Shown here: positions 18,705-31,379 of the stretch, piece after piece | How the letters are laid out: each line of letters begins with the position of its first letter | Numbering within the stretch: the stretch's first letter is position 1 | Origin: Heterocephalus glaber | Taxonomy: Eukaryota; Chordata; Mammalia; Rodentia; Bathyergidae | DNA length: 64,000 bases | Assembly: GCF_000247695.1 (NCBI RefSeq) | Contig: NW_004624732.1 | Span: 40,241,301-40,305,300 of the forward strand | Reading direction: 5' to 3' | Notes under the pieces: generated by a model | What the model was told of the DNA's origin: nothing | Seen by the model: only the letters and a program-made list of their open reading frames with translations | Database searches by the model: none | Made by a program: the position numbers and the translations under genes

Positions 18705-19132
18705 CACTTTGGATCCTCAGTGTTCCACAAAGGCTATATTCAGAGGTTTAGTCCCCAGCTGATGGTGTTGTTAGGTAGAGATGGAAACTTCAGAAAGTGA
18801 GGCTAAATTGGAGAAAGCAGGCTACTGAAGGAATGTCTTTTAAGGACAACTTTTGTCCCCATCCTTAACTCTATTTTTCTTTCTTTTTGTGGCCCTCATG
18901 AGATGAGAAGCTTTCCTCCATATTGCCCATCTGCCATAATTTTCCTGCTTTCCCACAGGTCTAAAGCAATGAAGCTGGTTTCTTTTAGCCAGATTAACAG
19001 TGAGAATCATGAGCGAACATCAAAGGGAAAGATTGTAAAACTTGAAGTTTGGCCAGAAAAGAAGTAACTTTAAAGTTGTGGTCAGGAAGAATGTGGTTGC
19101 TGCAGAGACTAGTGCAATTAAACAGAAATCAA
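18705..19132 (+). mobile_element. MaLR-type LTR and start of internal region (split by L1)
   Basis: 'gtttagtccccagctgatgg', 'atgagatgagaagctttcct', 'ccataattttcctgc' and 'gtctaaagcaatgaagctgg' match the MaLR LTR pattern I know from mammals. The internal part appears to continue after the L1 at 21067 to about 21360 ('gaataaagagctcc'). Confidence 0.65.
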
Positions 19133-21053
19133 TGACTGAGAGAGGAACTGGAGAAACAACTTGTCTAAACAATAGCCTTCAAAAAATGAAAGACCTAGGA
19201 ATCAAACTAAAGAAAGAAAAGAAAGACCTCTACTCTGAAAACTACAGCACTCTAAAAAGAAGTGATTGAAGAGGACCTCAGAAAGTGGAAAGATATCCTT
19301 TGTTCTTGAGTCAGAAGAACCAATATAGTGAAAAATATTTCCAAAACTGCTATGTAGATACAATGCAATCCCAATGGAAATTCCATCAATATATTTCACA
19401 GAACTAGAGAAAACAATCCAAAAATTCACTTGGAACCAGAAAAGACCTCGAATAGCAAAAGCAATTGTAGGCAAAAAAAAGACAGGCCAGGGACTATCAT
19501 AATCCCCAACTTGAAACTATACTACAATACTAGTATGACAAAAAAAAAAAATGTCATGGTACTGGCAAAGAAACAGATCAGAGGATCAGCAGAAAAGATA
19601 AGAAGATGCAGAATCAACTCCGGACACACTCAGCCACCTCATCTTTGACAAAGGAGCCTAATACTTTCACTGGAGGAAAGATAGCCTCTTTAATACACAG
19701 TGCTGGAAAAACTGGGTTTCAAGTTGCTGAAGATTAAAACTGGACCTGTATCACTCACCATGCACTTAAATAAAATCAAAATGGACTAAAGATCTAAATA
19801 TTAAAACAGAAACACTAAACGGGCTGGAAGAGAGGTTAGGTAGAACTCTTGAAGATATTGGCATAGGAAAAGACTTTATGAACAAAGCTTCACTTGCACG
19901 TGAACTAGCACAAAGAATCAACAACTAGGATCTCATCTTATTAAAAAGCTTCTGCACAGCAAGAGAAACCACCAACAGAATGAAGAGACAACCACAATGT
20001 GGGAAAAAAAATTTTACCACCTGTTCCTCAGACAAAGGCCTACTATCTAAAATGTATAAAGAACTTAAAAAAATGAGACCTCCCAAATTTAAATGCCCAA
20101 TATAAAAATTGGCATTTGAAATGAACAGAGATTTCTATGATAAAAAAGTAGAAACAGCAAATAAATATATGAAAAAAATGTTCATCACTGGTCATTCAAG
20201 AGATGCAAATGAAAACAATGCTGAGATTCCACCTCACTCCAGAAAGAATGGCTGCTATCATGAAATCAACCAATAACAAATGCTAGAGGGGCTGTGGGGA
20301 AAAAGGAACCCTTCTCCACTATTGGTGCAAGTGTAGACTGGTGCAACCACTGTGGAAGTCAGTGTGGAGATTCCTCAAATAACTAGGATTAGAAGTTTCA
20401 TTTGACCCACTACTCCCCTGGTGAATATCTTCCTAAAAGAATTAAAATCATCATACAACAGAGATATATGCACACCCATGTTATAGTGTGCTACCTATTA
20501 CAGTGTTATCTATTACAGTGTGTAATAGATAAATCTTGGAAACAGCCCAAATGCCCATCATCTGCTGACTGGATAAAGAAGATATTTTTTAAAAATTAAA
20601 ATGGAGTACTACTCAGCCATAAAGAATGATAAACTAGAGACGTTTATAGCTAAATGGATGCACATTGAGGCCACACTCTTAAGTGAAATAAATAGGACAC
20701 ACTTATGAGTATTAAATTTTTTTCTCTGGTCTGAGAAACTAAAAGTGTAAATGAGGATCAAAATGTATAATAGATAATGTGAAATAGGAAAAAAATGTTC
20801 AAAGAGGAAGGGGAAGTAGGGAGGAGGGGTGGGTAAAAGGAAAGAAGGGAAAGAAAAAAAAATGAGAAAAGAAGGAAAAAACAGAAACAATTGTTTTGTA
20901 AATAGGGAGAGGTGGAGGGGTGGAAGGAAGGGAAGGGGAATGGGGAAAAAACAAGAACCTAGATATATCATGTACAGTTACAAATTCCCAATGATGAATG
21001 TGATCATAATGTATACATAAATTATACCAATAAAGTTAATGAATAATTTAAAA
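19133..21053 (+). mobile_element. 5'-truncated L1 (ORF2 3' half and 3' end)
   Basis: A 1.9-kb LINE-1 insertion, antisense to LRP1B. It carries the 3' part of ORF2 with many stops and frameshifts, for example 'aaacacatgaaaaaatgttc'-like sequence near 20165 and 'actactcagccataaagaat' at 20608-20627, then the purine-rich 3' end and 'ccaataaa'. Target duplications aaacagaaatcaa lie at 19120-19132 and 21054-21066. The copy is dead: no intact reverse transcriptase frame is visible. Confidence 0.88.
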
Positions 21054-21066
21054 AAACAGAAATCAA

Positions 21067-21360
21067 GTACTTTCCCTATGAGAAAACAGGAGAGATGCCT
21101 TGAGGGCATTTCAGGAATTGTCAAGACTCCACATATCACAAGCTCAAGGTCAAAAAACTATAAACTCCTTTGAAAGATTTTGCTTTGAATAAAGAGCTCC
21201 AGAGTACCCTCTTGGTATAGGACAGACTAGAGAAGTATTTCTTTGTGTATAGCCTTCCAAGCACTCGGGCCACTGCAGCTGGACTTCAGTGATTTCCCAG
21301 CTGGCAGAAGCCTTGGTTGTTGTCCATATAGTGTTGGTTTTGCCTTAAGGCCAATGAAGT
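21067..21360 (+). mobile_element. Probable continuation of MaLR internal region
   Basis: This follows the L1 target duplication directly. It is less AT-rich than its surroundings and shows 'gagatgccttgagggcattt' and 'gctttgaataaagagctcc'. I infer it was joined to 18705-19132 before the L1 insertion; the 3' limit is a guess. Confidence 0.4.
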
Positions 21361-23079
21361 ATATGCCTAAAAATAGCTAAAATGATGAATTGTATATTAT
21401 GTTTATTTTAGCACAGTTTTTAAAAACTTAAGAAGATAAATCTAACAGGATACAATAAGCTATCACTCTAAAGTCCTGAAAATTGATTATAGATCCAACT
21501 GGTCACTACATAGCACTGTTGAATCAAGGGGCAATTTAGGATAAGTGAAAAGTTTTATAGAGTGGATTGTAATTTTCTGAAACAGTATTATAAAATGAAA
21601 CAAGGTGCACCTTAACCTTAATGAGGTTTCTTAAATCACATTGAATGCTCATGTTAAGCTTACAGAAATACTACATCAAACTATGGAAAATTAATTTATT
21701 TAAGGTAAAATTTGTTATAATATAAAATTATATATACAACTATATAAAATTTATAGTGTTTTTTAAATGTTGTTTTTCAAAGTCAAGAATTTATAAAGAG
21801 AATTTGCTACCCAGAGCATGAACATTATTTTAACACAACTTTTTTACATTCAAATAATCCAAAATATATGTAAGAAAATCTACTAGACTTATAAAAGATA
21901 CAAGATTTGTCTATATTTAATAGAAAAAAATGTATACTGTAAAACATTTTCACCACCCCTTAAAAAGTCAATTATTGTGAGTCAAACATAAATATTCAAT
22001 GTAATCTTAGTTTTTCTTATTATTCAGAATTAGTTTGTTTTCCTTGTTTATGTTAATTTTATAGGAAAATATAACAACCAGGGAGAAATGCAGCTGTCAA
22101 ATGTTTCCTATTAAGGAAAATGTCTTTGCAGATTTTCAAATGACATTTGACAAATATTATCTTTTATTTCTAACTTATGCTTTCAAAATTTCTCTCTGCC
22201 AGTAGTATATTGCTTTTCACATGATAAATTATCAAAATATTCATGCTTTAATTTTTATCTTTTTTTGAGGAGTTAGATACATTTGATTCGTAGAAAATGT
22301 ACACATTTTCCAATTCAGTAAGATCTAAATTTTGCTTTTGTAAGCAATTTCATATTATTGTAAAATTTAGGAAACGATTTCTTGCCATTTTCTGTTGATA
22401 CTGCAATGAGAAATAGTTTTTCCTATTCCATACAAAAGAGAAATTAATCAGCAACATTTTTTCTAAAAGAGTATAAGCACTTTGCTATTCTAATGATTTT
22501 ATTTAATTTTTAATCAATAAATTGTCTTATATATTATATACATACATATAAATATGATACACAAATAAATATATTTGTGAGATATATTTATGTATACATT
22601 ATGTGAAATACTTGATATGAGGCTTTGCTTAAATCTTTTATTCATGATGCTGGTCTCATCTTAAATTTTTATATTGATATGGATTCCTCCAATAGATATA
22701 TGCATCCATTTTACCAAGTTATTTACATCAATTCTTCAAATATTATATGTACATATTTTGGAAAGATTAAATACTTTTGTCTATTTTAACTGGAATTTTC
22801 ACATCATTCTATGAATACTTAATAAAGGACAAAGTAAAAGTGATGATTTTTTAAAGGTATCAATAAACAACTATTTGTGTTTGAAGAGTTCTTCAAAGTT
22901 TTTAAAAGAATATAATTTAATGTGGCTTTAAGGGTGATGTCTTCTTTTAAAATAGTTTTCAAAATACAATATTATAGAGTAATAAATACATCTTATATGT
23001 ATGCATTTTAACAGAAACCTCATTTTTATGTCATGTCATGAGGTAGCCATTTTATATATTTTACCATCAAGAATTTTGT

Positions 23080-23157
23080 TTTTGGTACCGGGGATGGAAG
23101 TCAGGAACTTGCGTTTGCAAGGCAGGCACGGCGCCACTGAGCTAAATCCCCGGCTCT
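23080..23157 (-). mobile_element. ID-type SINE
   Basis: Antisense copy: ggtaccggggatgg, gcaaggcaggcacggcgcc, actgagctaaatccccgg. Imperfect flanking duplication around catcaa. Confidence 0.88.
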
Positions 23158-23596
23158 CATCAACATTTTTATGACACCAAAGACACACAATTTAAATAGC
23201 AATCAACTTGAAAAATTGTCATATAGAAAATGTGTTGTGATAGAACTAAAGAAATATTTACAAGCCTATGACTTAAATTTTTAACTAGTTATCTATAACA
23301 ATTTTATGATGTAGTTCCTGATACAGTCAGAGAATAGTTCTATAGTAGATGTAGATAAGCCACCAACAATATTTTTTTCTGCTCCTTGGGATTTAACGTA
23401 TTCCCTTCCAAAATTAATTACACAATACAGTCTCTCATTAAGAGCTGTCCTGGCTCACTGGCTCTATTTCCTGCCTGTGAAAGAGTGTTTATAAATTGTT
23501 GCATGTGTATTTTATGTTTGTAAGTTTATTATTCTAATACAAAAAAGGTCCCAAGGAATTTAAAAATAAATATAGCATTAGGTTTCTTGATATTTG

Positions 23597-23710
23597 TTTT
23601 GCTTTGTTTTGGGGGGGGGGTTGTTTTGTTTTATTATTTTGTTTATTTTCACACTGGAGATCTAATCCAGGCCAAGTAAGCGCTCTTGTAGAGAACTATG
23701 GCCCTAGCCT
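23597..23710 (-). mobile_element. Diverged ID-type SINE
   Basis: Antisense, with a G/T-rich tail, 'cactggagatctaatccagg', 'ccaagtaagcgctcttgt' and 'ctatggccctagcc'. Confidence 0.65.
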
Positions 23711-24012
23711 CAATACTTCATTTTTACCTCCATTTTCCTATTAGGAGGAAATGACTGTTACAGTTTTTAAGTTATACATAATACTGTAAAACCTGTCAAC
23801 ATAGTTGTTAATCAATACCAGAAATTCAGGGCTTAAAAACAACTAAATTGGTTGTTTAACTGAATTTACCATTATATAGAAATGACTTGATATTCAATAT
23901 TAAGGCTTGGTGAAAAATAGCCAAGGATCTTCATTATACAAATATTTTTCTAGCACAATGTTAATAAGGATATTTAGCAACTGCCAAAATATTTGTAATG
24001 GTGTTATGTGAT

Positions 24013-24374
24013 GCAATTTAATATTAGAATTTGTCGATGCAACAAAAGATCTGAGAAAAACAGTTTAAAGAAGAGAAGTTGATTTGTCTTCAGAGCTTTC
24101 AGAAGGGCATGAAGGAGGAATATTGCTCATCTCATGGATGCTCAGAAGCACAGAGAGAAGGAAAGACTCTGAGAAAAGACATACCCTTCAATGGCCTGTG
24201 CCCGGTGAACTACTTCCAATAATCCCTTGTAATTTAATGACCCATGAGCTATGTGCTCATGAATGGATTAAGCTATCCATGTGGGTAGCACTCACATGAT
24301 CCAATCACTTTTCTAAAAGTCCTGCTTCTGAACACATGAGCCTTTTGAGGGACATTTTAGGTCTAACCATGACA
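24013..24374 (-). repeat. LTR of the MaLR element (3' LTR in its orientation)
   Basis: Ends with 'tctaaccatgaca', the complement of a TGT-type LTR start. Diverged by about a quarter or more from its partner by eye. Confidence 0.65.
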
Positions 24375-25867
24375 TTCTGCCTGTGACCCCCAAAGCCTCA
24401 GGTAGATCCCATTGTGTAACGTAGTTAGGCCACCTCCAAAAGTCTCCAAAGTTTTAATAGTTCCAGCCCTGTCCAAAAGTCTAAATCCAAAGTCTCCTCT
24501 CAGACGTCAAACTCTTAGCTGTTTTACATAGCTCCAAGCCTAGGTAAAAATCAAAAATAAGTTACATAGTCCTCAGATACAATGGCACAGGGTAAATATC
24601 ACCATTCCAAAAGGGTGAGAGAAGTAATAGAAAAAAATGGAATTAAATCAAGATAGAAACTGAGCAGGTGAAACATTACACCCTATAATTTCCTGTCTGG
24701 TATCTGATAGCAGAATGCCAGCTCCAGAAAGCTTGGAAAATCTCATTCCTGTGACCTTGCTGGCTGTAGACTAGGTGGCTCTTCCCTAAGGCTGGCTCTG
24801 CATATTACCTCTACTTTTCCTTGTTGGGTGTTCCATATTCCTACTGTTTCTAGTTTCCCAGGGGTCTAACTTTAGCCTCATTCCCACAGCTGCACATATC
24901 ACTTTCTTAGGGAATATCTGTAGGGAATCTGACCCTGTCACCTACTATCTGGCCTCCTAAGCCTTCCTTTAAAATCTACATGGAAAGTTCCATGAACCTA
25001 TAGCTCTTGCACTCTGTGTACAAAAAAATCAGTATCATGAAGATGATACCAAGTTCTCTCATCAGCTCCAGCTATTCCCAGGCCCCTTTGGACTATGGCT
25101 ACAGTGGTTCTGAGAAGCTGGTCAGCTTGCTATGAGGAAGCAATCCCCCACACAGCTGTGTTTGTGCAATGCACCCGGGAGCTCCCTTCTCAAAGCAGTC
25201 TTTCAAAGAGTTGGAAGTTTTACACCTTTGAGCCTGTGATGGTTGTGGTCAGAGCAATTCCTGAAACAACCTTGATGGATCTTTCCCATTGTCTCCATGC
25301 AAATTATGTGGTTTCTTTTAAATGGCACTAATCTCTAGCCACACATTACCTGGCTGCAACTTTACAGGACCCCTTGGTTCCTTTAGGGAAAATCTACAAG
25401 TTTTTCATGTCATACCACTCTGTTTTTGTTCATAATTCTCACTGGTAAATCTAAAGAAAGACAGTCATATCCACATCACCTCCTGAATACTGTAAAGCCT
25501 TAAATTTTCCTCTGCCATATTAATTAATCCATCTCATTTAATCTCATCCTTAAACAAAGCATTTTGGAATGGGCAAACCATAAAAAAGTTCTTTGCCAGA
25601 ACGTAAAACACAGTCTTTAGTCCAATTTCCAACAAAATCAACTGTCTCATCTAAAACCTCATGAGCTCAGTCATAAGGGCCATGTTCAGCATTCTGTCAG
25701 CATTCTGGTCTTTGGAATTTATACCAAAATTGTTTATTAACCTCCATTTACAACAGTCTAAGGCTTCCCTCCTTGTATTTCCAAATCATCGCAAATTCTT
25801 TCCACAGACAAGTTCCAAAGGCATAAGAACCACATGTTCAGATATAGTCACAGGAGTGACAGTTCCT

Positions 25868-26254
25868 TGTATTACTCAGATTTTCATCACTGACAAAATA
25901 CTTAAGAAAAGCAATTTAAAAGAGAAAGATCTGGCTCATGGTTTCAGAGGTTTAAGTTCATGGTAAATTGGTTACAAGGCAGAAACATCATGGCAGACGG
26001 GCATGACAGAGAAAAGCTGCCCACCTCAAGGTAGTTAGAATGTGAAAGAAATGAGAGAGACACCCTCCAAAGGTAATCCTCCATTGGCCTACTTCCTCCA
26101 ATGAAGCTCCACCTTTTCTTTCTGTCCTTTCAGTTATGAACTTATCAGTGGGTTAATCCATTGATGACATTTAGCACCCCATCATCCAATCACTTTCCCA
26201 AGAGTCCCACTTCAGAGTATATATACCTTTTTGGGAATTTATGGATCACACTGT
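25868..26254 (-). repeat. LTR of the MaLR element (5' LTR in its orientation)
   Basis: Begins 'tgtattactcagattttcat' and includes 'ctggctcatggtttcagagg' and 'gaaacatcatggcagacggg', familiar from mammalian MaLR LTRs in reverse complement. Confidence 0.7.
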
Positions 26255-26669
26255 AGCAAGATCTTTCTGATGTAAAGAGTTCTAGTGTTAGAAAAGTCTT
26301 CCTATGTTTAAAGGAATCTGTCTCCCAACTTCTAATCCCAACTCTTAAAACAACTCAGACTAGTTGTGCTTCCTATTTCGATCCTTTGTGTATTTGAATA
26401 TAGTAAACAGCCATCTTTGCTCTAGGCTGAACTCCTAAAGACATATAATCTAGGCCCTTGCTTCTTCTGTATGTACAAATTCAGATACACTTCAATTTTT
26501 TAATGGTATTTTGACAAAATACCATGTTCATAAATATGCACAATACCCCAGATGAGTTTAATCAATGAAGAACTCAACAGAATAAAATCAGGTCCTAGCA
26601 ATGGTCAAAATTGGCAAATTGGCAGAAGACAGACTCTGTGTTATAGTAACTATATCCCATTGCTCATTC

Positions 26670-26815
26670 TTTTTTTCTTTTTCTTTTTTTTAGACAGGGT
26701 CTATCTATGTAGCTCAGACTGGCCTATGTAGCCCAGGCTGGCCTCAAACTCATAGCAATCATCCTGCCTCAGCCCCAAGTACTGGGATTACAGGCATGAA
26801 CCATCATGACCAGCA
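26670..26815 (-). mobile_element. B1-type (7SL-derived) SINE
   Basis: Antisense copy: T/C-rich tail, 'agacagggtctatctatgta', a duplicated 'tatgtagc-cag-ctggc' block, and 'actgggattacaggcatgaa'. The internal duplication and Pol III box B complement are typical of rodent B1. Confidence 0.92.
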
Positions 26816-26892
26816 CATTACTGATTCTTAAGGAGTTACTTGTCAGTTAAAAGAAAAAAAAGAAAAATAAGAACAATAATTTTAAAATAAAT

Positions 26893-26985
26893 AACTTTTT
26901 CATCAGGTGGTGACACAGACTGAACCAAGGGCCTTGACCAGGTTGATCATATGCTCTACCTCTGAGCTACATACCCACACCACAA
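26893..26985 (-). mobile_element. Diverged ID-type SINE
   Basis: Antisense: 'cagactgaaccaagggcctt' then 'atatgctctacctctgagct', 'acatacccacacc'. Lies just downstream of the B1 copy. Confidence 0.65.
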
Positions 26986-27657
26986 AACCTTTTCCAAGCC
27001 TATATAATCAATTTTAACCAACACACAAGTTTACATCTTAGTATTGTATTAGTTTGTGCCCACTATCCCAGCATAGTGAAACAGAGATATTTTTAGAAAA
27101 TATTTCAGTCAGTTTTATAGTGAATCACACCATCAGGGAAATGGTAGTAACAAAAAGCAACTAAGTTACTAGGAATAATTTCTTTTTAGCATACCTTCAT
27201 TCAGTCCTAATTCTGCATGTTTTGTAGTTTTGCCCTCTTGTTTATGTAAACATATTATATTCTGTTTTGATATACTGAATGCATTATTAGCCCATTCTAC
27301 ATTAAAGACGTATAAAACAGAAAGAAGGGAAAGAAATGAAAAGTTAAGAATTGAAGATATATTTATTTTGTCATTATCATATTATCTTCTCTAAACATTG
27401 GTCTTTCCTTGCTTAATGTTTTTCCTTTTGTTCTGAATAGAATGCAAGTTCTTTTTATGTTTTTGTTTTTAACTTCCTTTGTCAACTCTTACGCCACATT
27501 ATTTCTATGGTTGTATTATATAGACACTCTCCCTTTAAATAGTTTACCTAACAAGGTTGCAATGCCTTTTAAATTTTACATTCACATTAGATTAAATGAT
27601 TTTCATTAGCCCTAATTCATACATGTTACATGATTTACCTTTTGGATGAGTACTTAC

Positions 27658-27845
27658 TTTGTAACTGATTGGCAGGTCCTGACAGTCTTGTGAGCAGCCA
27701 CTGGTTTTCTTACTCAAACATTCATTTATGTGGCAGTTTCTCTCATCGGAGCCATCGCCACAGTCATCTTTATTGTCACAGAGACGTCCACTGGGGATGC
27801 ACCTGCCATTTTGGCACATAAAAAATGAACTGTTGCATGACTGTT
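27658..27845 (-). CDS. LRP1B: LRP1B exon: LDL receptor class A repeat 10 plus start of EGF-like module
   Basis: This 188-nt exon starts in phase 1 (acceptor attttttttccag) and ends in phase 0 (donor gtaagt). Residues 1-37 form the tenth and last class A module, [20 protein letters not shown] then [17 protein letters not shown], with six cysteines and a complete calcium motif. It then runs without a break into [17 protein letters not shown] and QDLPISYK, the first three cysteines of an EGF-like module whose other half is in the next exon. NSS is a possible N-glycosylation site. The change from phase 1 to phase 0 marks the end of the interchangeable class A exon array. Confidence 0.94.
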
Positions 27846-29041
27846 CTGGAAAAAAAAATAAAACAAATGGAACATAAAGGGCATGCCATTTTTTTATACT
27901 ACAGTTGTTGAAAACATTCACAAATATGATGACTTATCTGTCCAAAATGATAATAAACATATGTACATTAAAATGCTTTATAGCAAGTATAATAAGTTAT
28001 ACATAAACTGTAGAAAACCAAGGGCAAAGCGTATGCTCATGTTCTACACTTATTGCAACCCTAGCTTTAATTCAAAAAACTAACATTCAAAAAAAGTTTC
28101 TACAGTAAACTTAACAGGCTAGCTCTATCTCATCTGTACAGTGAAGAATGAGCTCAAAAGTGTGATGACAGCTTGACATTTCCCTCAAGCTACAGGACTT
28201 CGAGAAATTATATCATTAAAAAATAAGAATATAGAATAGGTAGATTCCAAAATATTTTTGTTTCAGAAAATATAACATTGATGTTTTTAATTTGGGGCCT
28301 AAAAAAGACACTGATGGTGAATAATAGTTGTTACAAATACAGCTTTGGAAAGGAGTTCAGATTTTACTACTCATAACTGGATGGTTTGAATATTACTCAT
28401 TATCATACATGCTTTAAAAAGTCTATTAACATGTAAATGGTATAACAGAAGATCTAATTGAGTTTATTCTAAAATATATGATTATATATTCAGCCTTTGG
28501 GATAGAAGCATGATAAATAAAAATGTATGTATATATTTGTATTAAAATAATATGCAGTTTATTTCATGTTGCCTAAGTGTGAAAATTATTTCAGAGGAAA
28601 TCTTTTAAAATATATTTATTTTTTAAATTTTTAATTGACACATAATTGCGCACATTTATGAGTAACAGTACAATCATACGATCCTCTCACTAAATCTTAA
28701 ATTATTTTACATTTGAATTTTCAAATAGGCTTCTATAGGGAAATTATCTTCATACAATATTTTATTTAAAAATGTGTTTTGAAGGATGAGGGCACAGGGT
28801 AACAACAAATCTATCAGAATCATTGCCTAAACCTTCATATATTTGACACAGAAGTAAATTTCTAAAATGAGGCACAAAGCATGGTTTATTACTAGGATGA
28901 CCCTACATGGTATCACTAGAGAAGTCAAATCCTAATAATTTGAATTTCTTTTCAAAGAATATCATACTAGACAAAAACTCAGTCACAGATTTGGCATTAA
29001 ACATAAACTTCGGAATGCCATGGCATTGTACATTTCTGTAC
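27846..29041 (-). other. Intron, 1.2 kb
   Basis: AT-rich, with a possible ancient L1 3' end trace at about 28612-28690. No other feature seen. Confidence 0.65.
28612..28690 (-). mobile_element. Possible ancient L1 3' end
   Basis: 'aatttttaattgacacataa' and 'cgcacatttatgagtaacag' resemble the reverse complement of old L1 3' termini. Confidence 0.45.
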
Positions 29042-29182
29042 CTGCATTTTTACACTTTGGGTTTAAAGGTGCTTCATCAGAATGGTCAGGACAGTCAAAG
29101 TCTCTGTCACACTGCCACTGAGTATTTAAAAGACACCGCCCATCAGCACAACGGAATTCTTCTGCACCGCACTGTCGGTAAC
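29042..29182 (-). CDS. LRP1B: LRP1B exon: LDL receptor class A repeat 9 of cluster III
   Basis: This is a 141-nt, phase 1-1 exon with acceptor cttttttgctag and donor gtacag. It reads [20 protein letters not shown] then [20 protein letters not shown] and PKCKNA. The six cysteines are present. The calcium motif [13 protein letters not shown] keeps the acidic ligands but has Arg where Gly is usual after CD. The stretch before the last cysteine is longer than normal (APLNPK). The split codon at the 3' end joins the next exon as Glu (EQSC). Confidence 0.93.
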
Positions 29183-30738
29183 CTAGCAAAAAAGAAAGAA
29201 GTCTGGCTCATTCACATAATAAATATTAACTAAGACTTTATCCTCGTAATGCACATAATGCCTAATTTACTATGAATTTACTTATGTCTTCTCCGGGAAG
29301 TAATTTCATTTCTTTCCCTTGCATTAATTACAGATCTTTCCTGCATTAATTACAGTTGCAAGAGATATTTGTGGTTTTAAAGTAAAACTAAGGCAAAGAA
29401 AATAAAGTTGGAAACAATATACTCTTACTATTTCTAGGAAAAGAAAGAAGAATTCAACATTGAATATAACTTAGTCACTAACTGTCTATATCTTAGGGCT
29501 TTTTTCTTGGAATGGAAAACAAAAAGGAAAGCTTTTAGGATATTTTTTTCAAGCCTGAATTGCTTAGGTATAGCACCAGAACATATGGATGAACTGAATC
29601 TGAGCTATAACAGTAATTCTCAGGAGCTGTAATGTCATGTTTATGTTTAGAAACCAGCATCCCGAGTGTAAAGAAATTGTTAAAATGAGAAAGAAATCAA
29701 AGTAAATTTGTAGAGTAATAAGCAAACACTACCAAAATTATCCTATATATTGATGCTTAGAGTCATTAAAAAGTTTTATTCAAATTTTAAAATAAAACCT
29801 ATCATTTGCTAATGTTCATATCTATGTCTATTTTTATGTAAAGATCTTTGCATTTTTAATATTGTTTTACAATTGATTTTTTCCTATTTTCATCAACAAT
29901 AAAAGTAGTCACTTCTATTAAATCTTTTTGATAAATCTGTTCTACTTCTAGAAGGAGATATTTTTATCTAAAAAAATGAACAAAATTTCCATGGAAAAAC
30001 AATTCAACAGTGTGTAACTCATTTACATGTTTATCACTTTGGACCATAAAACTACCTGGTTCTAAAATACACAGTTGTCATAATACTTCTTCCCAACCTT
30101 TCCTTCACTACACCTTCTCAGTCGATAAATACATTCAAGTCTGGCTAGCCCAATAGCAATGAAAGTCCATTCATATTCTTTTCTTCCCTGGACTGCCTAT
30201 TTGTTTACTTACTTTCTTCTAGTTCATCTTTAAACAATCAATATATCATTTCTGTAATGTGGACTTAATGAAATTTACCTTCGAGATAACAAATATCAAG
30301 CAGCAACTATCAAATTTAAGGGTGTCTCAAAATTCTGTCTTTCTGTGCTTTTGTGCAGCATTCCACGCTGTTGACTGCACCCTTGGAAAGAACGTCCTGA
30401 AAATACTTAAAATCTCTCTTTGGTTTCTTTCCAACATTGCTTTGCTGTTCCATTCTTGCTTTCTACTCTCTTTCTATATGAGGTTCTCTTCTGTTTTGCC
30501 CTAAAGTATTGCACATTTCAATTTTTGGTCTATTTTCCCTCTTTTCTGTCCTACATTGTGTGTATGCTCATTCCTTATCATGGTCTGAATCTCACATTTA
30601 TCTTGATGGTCACAAAATTAACATTACATATACTCACCATATTTTGTTGTCTGTACCCATATTTTCAAACACTCACTATGCAGTTTTATGTGACTGCTTA
30701 ATTAACACTTATTAATCAAAAACCCAAAATAAATTCTT

Positions 30739-30851
30739 CTTCGTCTTCATCTTCTCTTTTTTTTGGGGGGGGGGTGTACATCAGGGATCGAACTCAAAAC
30801 CTCATACTTGCAAGGCAGGCAGCGGAACCACTAAGCTAAATCCCTGGCCCT
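30739..30851 (-). mobile_element. ID-type SINE, young insertion
   Basis: Antisense copy with T8-G10 run, 'cagggatcgaactc' and 'ccactaagctaaatccctgg'. Perfect 13-nt duplication aaaataaattctt at 30726-30738 and 30852-30864. Confidence 0.92.
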
Positions 30852-30879
30852 AAAATAAATTCTTTGTAACATCATTTTC

Positions 30880-31330
30880 CATGTGCATCAGAAAAACTGG
30901 TCCTTCACCTCTGTTTTCCAAAGCTCATCAAAACCAACCATCTACCAAATCACCCAACCTAAAACTTCTATTTTATTCTCACATCAATCTGTGAATGAAC
31001 CCTGAGACATGTGTAGCCTCTATTCTTCCTATGCCACCATTCCTTTCCTGGATCAGAAGCACATTGCTAACCACCAGAATTATTCCAATAACTTCCTAAC
31101 AAGTTTGTGCGCCTCTCATCACCCTCTTCCATGGCAATATTTCTTCCACTCTGCAGAAAATGATGGTTCAGAAGCATGAATTCTACTGTGACATTCCATT
31201 CCCATGTTTCAAAATGCATACTGGCCTCAGAGGCAAAGCAATTAAATACAAATTATTCAACATTGTATTTGAGGCTCTTTCTAATCTATCTCCAATTTAA
31301 CTTTTTAACTTCAACTTAACCTCACAAAAA
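30880..31330 (+). mobile_element. L2 fragment (ORF2 3' part)
   Basis: 'ttccaataacttcctaacaa', 'atgcatactggcctcagagg' and 'gaggctctttctaatctatc' follow the L2 consensus order as I know it. Heavily diverged. Confidence 0.7.
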
Positions 31331-31379
31331 ACTAATTGCTATTTATCAACCACATGAACTGACAAGTCTTTGTAAACAT

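Larger units (their letters stand above)
24013..26254 (-). mobile_element. ERVL-MaLR element with both LTRs
   Basis: A 2.2-kb non-autonomous retrovirus-like element in antisense display. Two related ends (24013-24374 and 25868-26254) share 'gatccaatcacttttc'/'catccaatcactttccc' and 'tccctt/cctccaat' blocks. The middle reads like the MaLR internal region ('ccaaaagtctaaatcca', 'gtcctcagatacaatgg', 'ccattccaaaagggtg'). No retroviral protein frame is visible, as expected for MaLR. Strand is inferred from remembered THE1/MST orientation. Confidence 0.75.

Noticed and set aside
20609..20971. 120-codon minus-strand frame rich in Pro, Phe and Ser
   Set aside because: It is the antisense of the purine-rich L1 3' end. 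The similar frames at 16997-17372 have the same cause.
25661..25966. 101-codon plus-strand frame in the MaLR element
   Set aside because: It spans the internal region and LTR in antisense and matches no retroviral protein; MaLR elements do not normally encode proteins.
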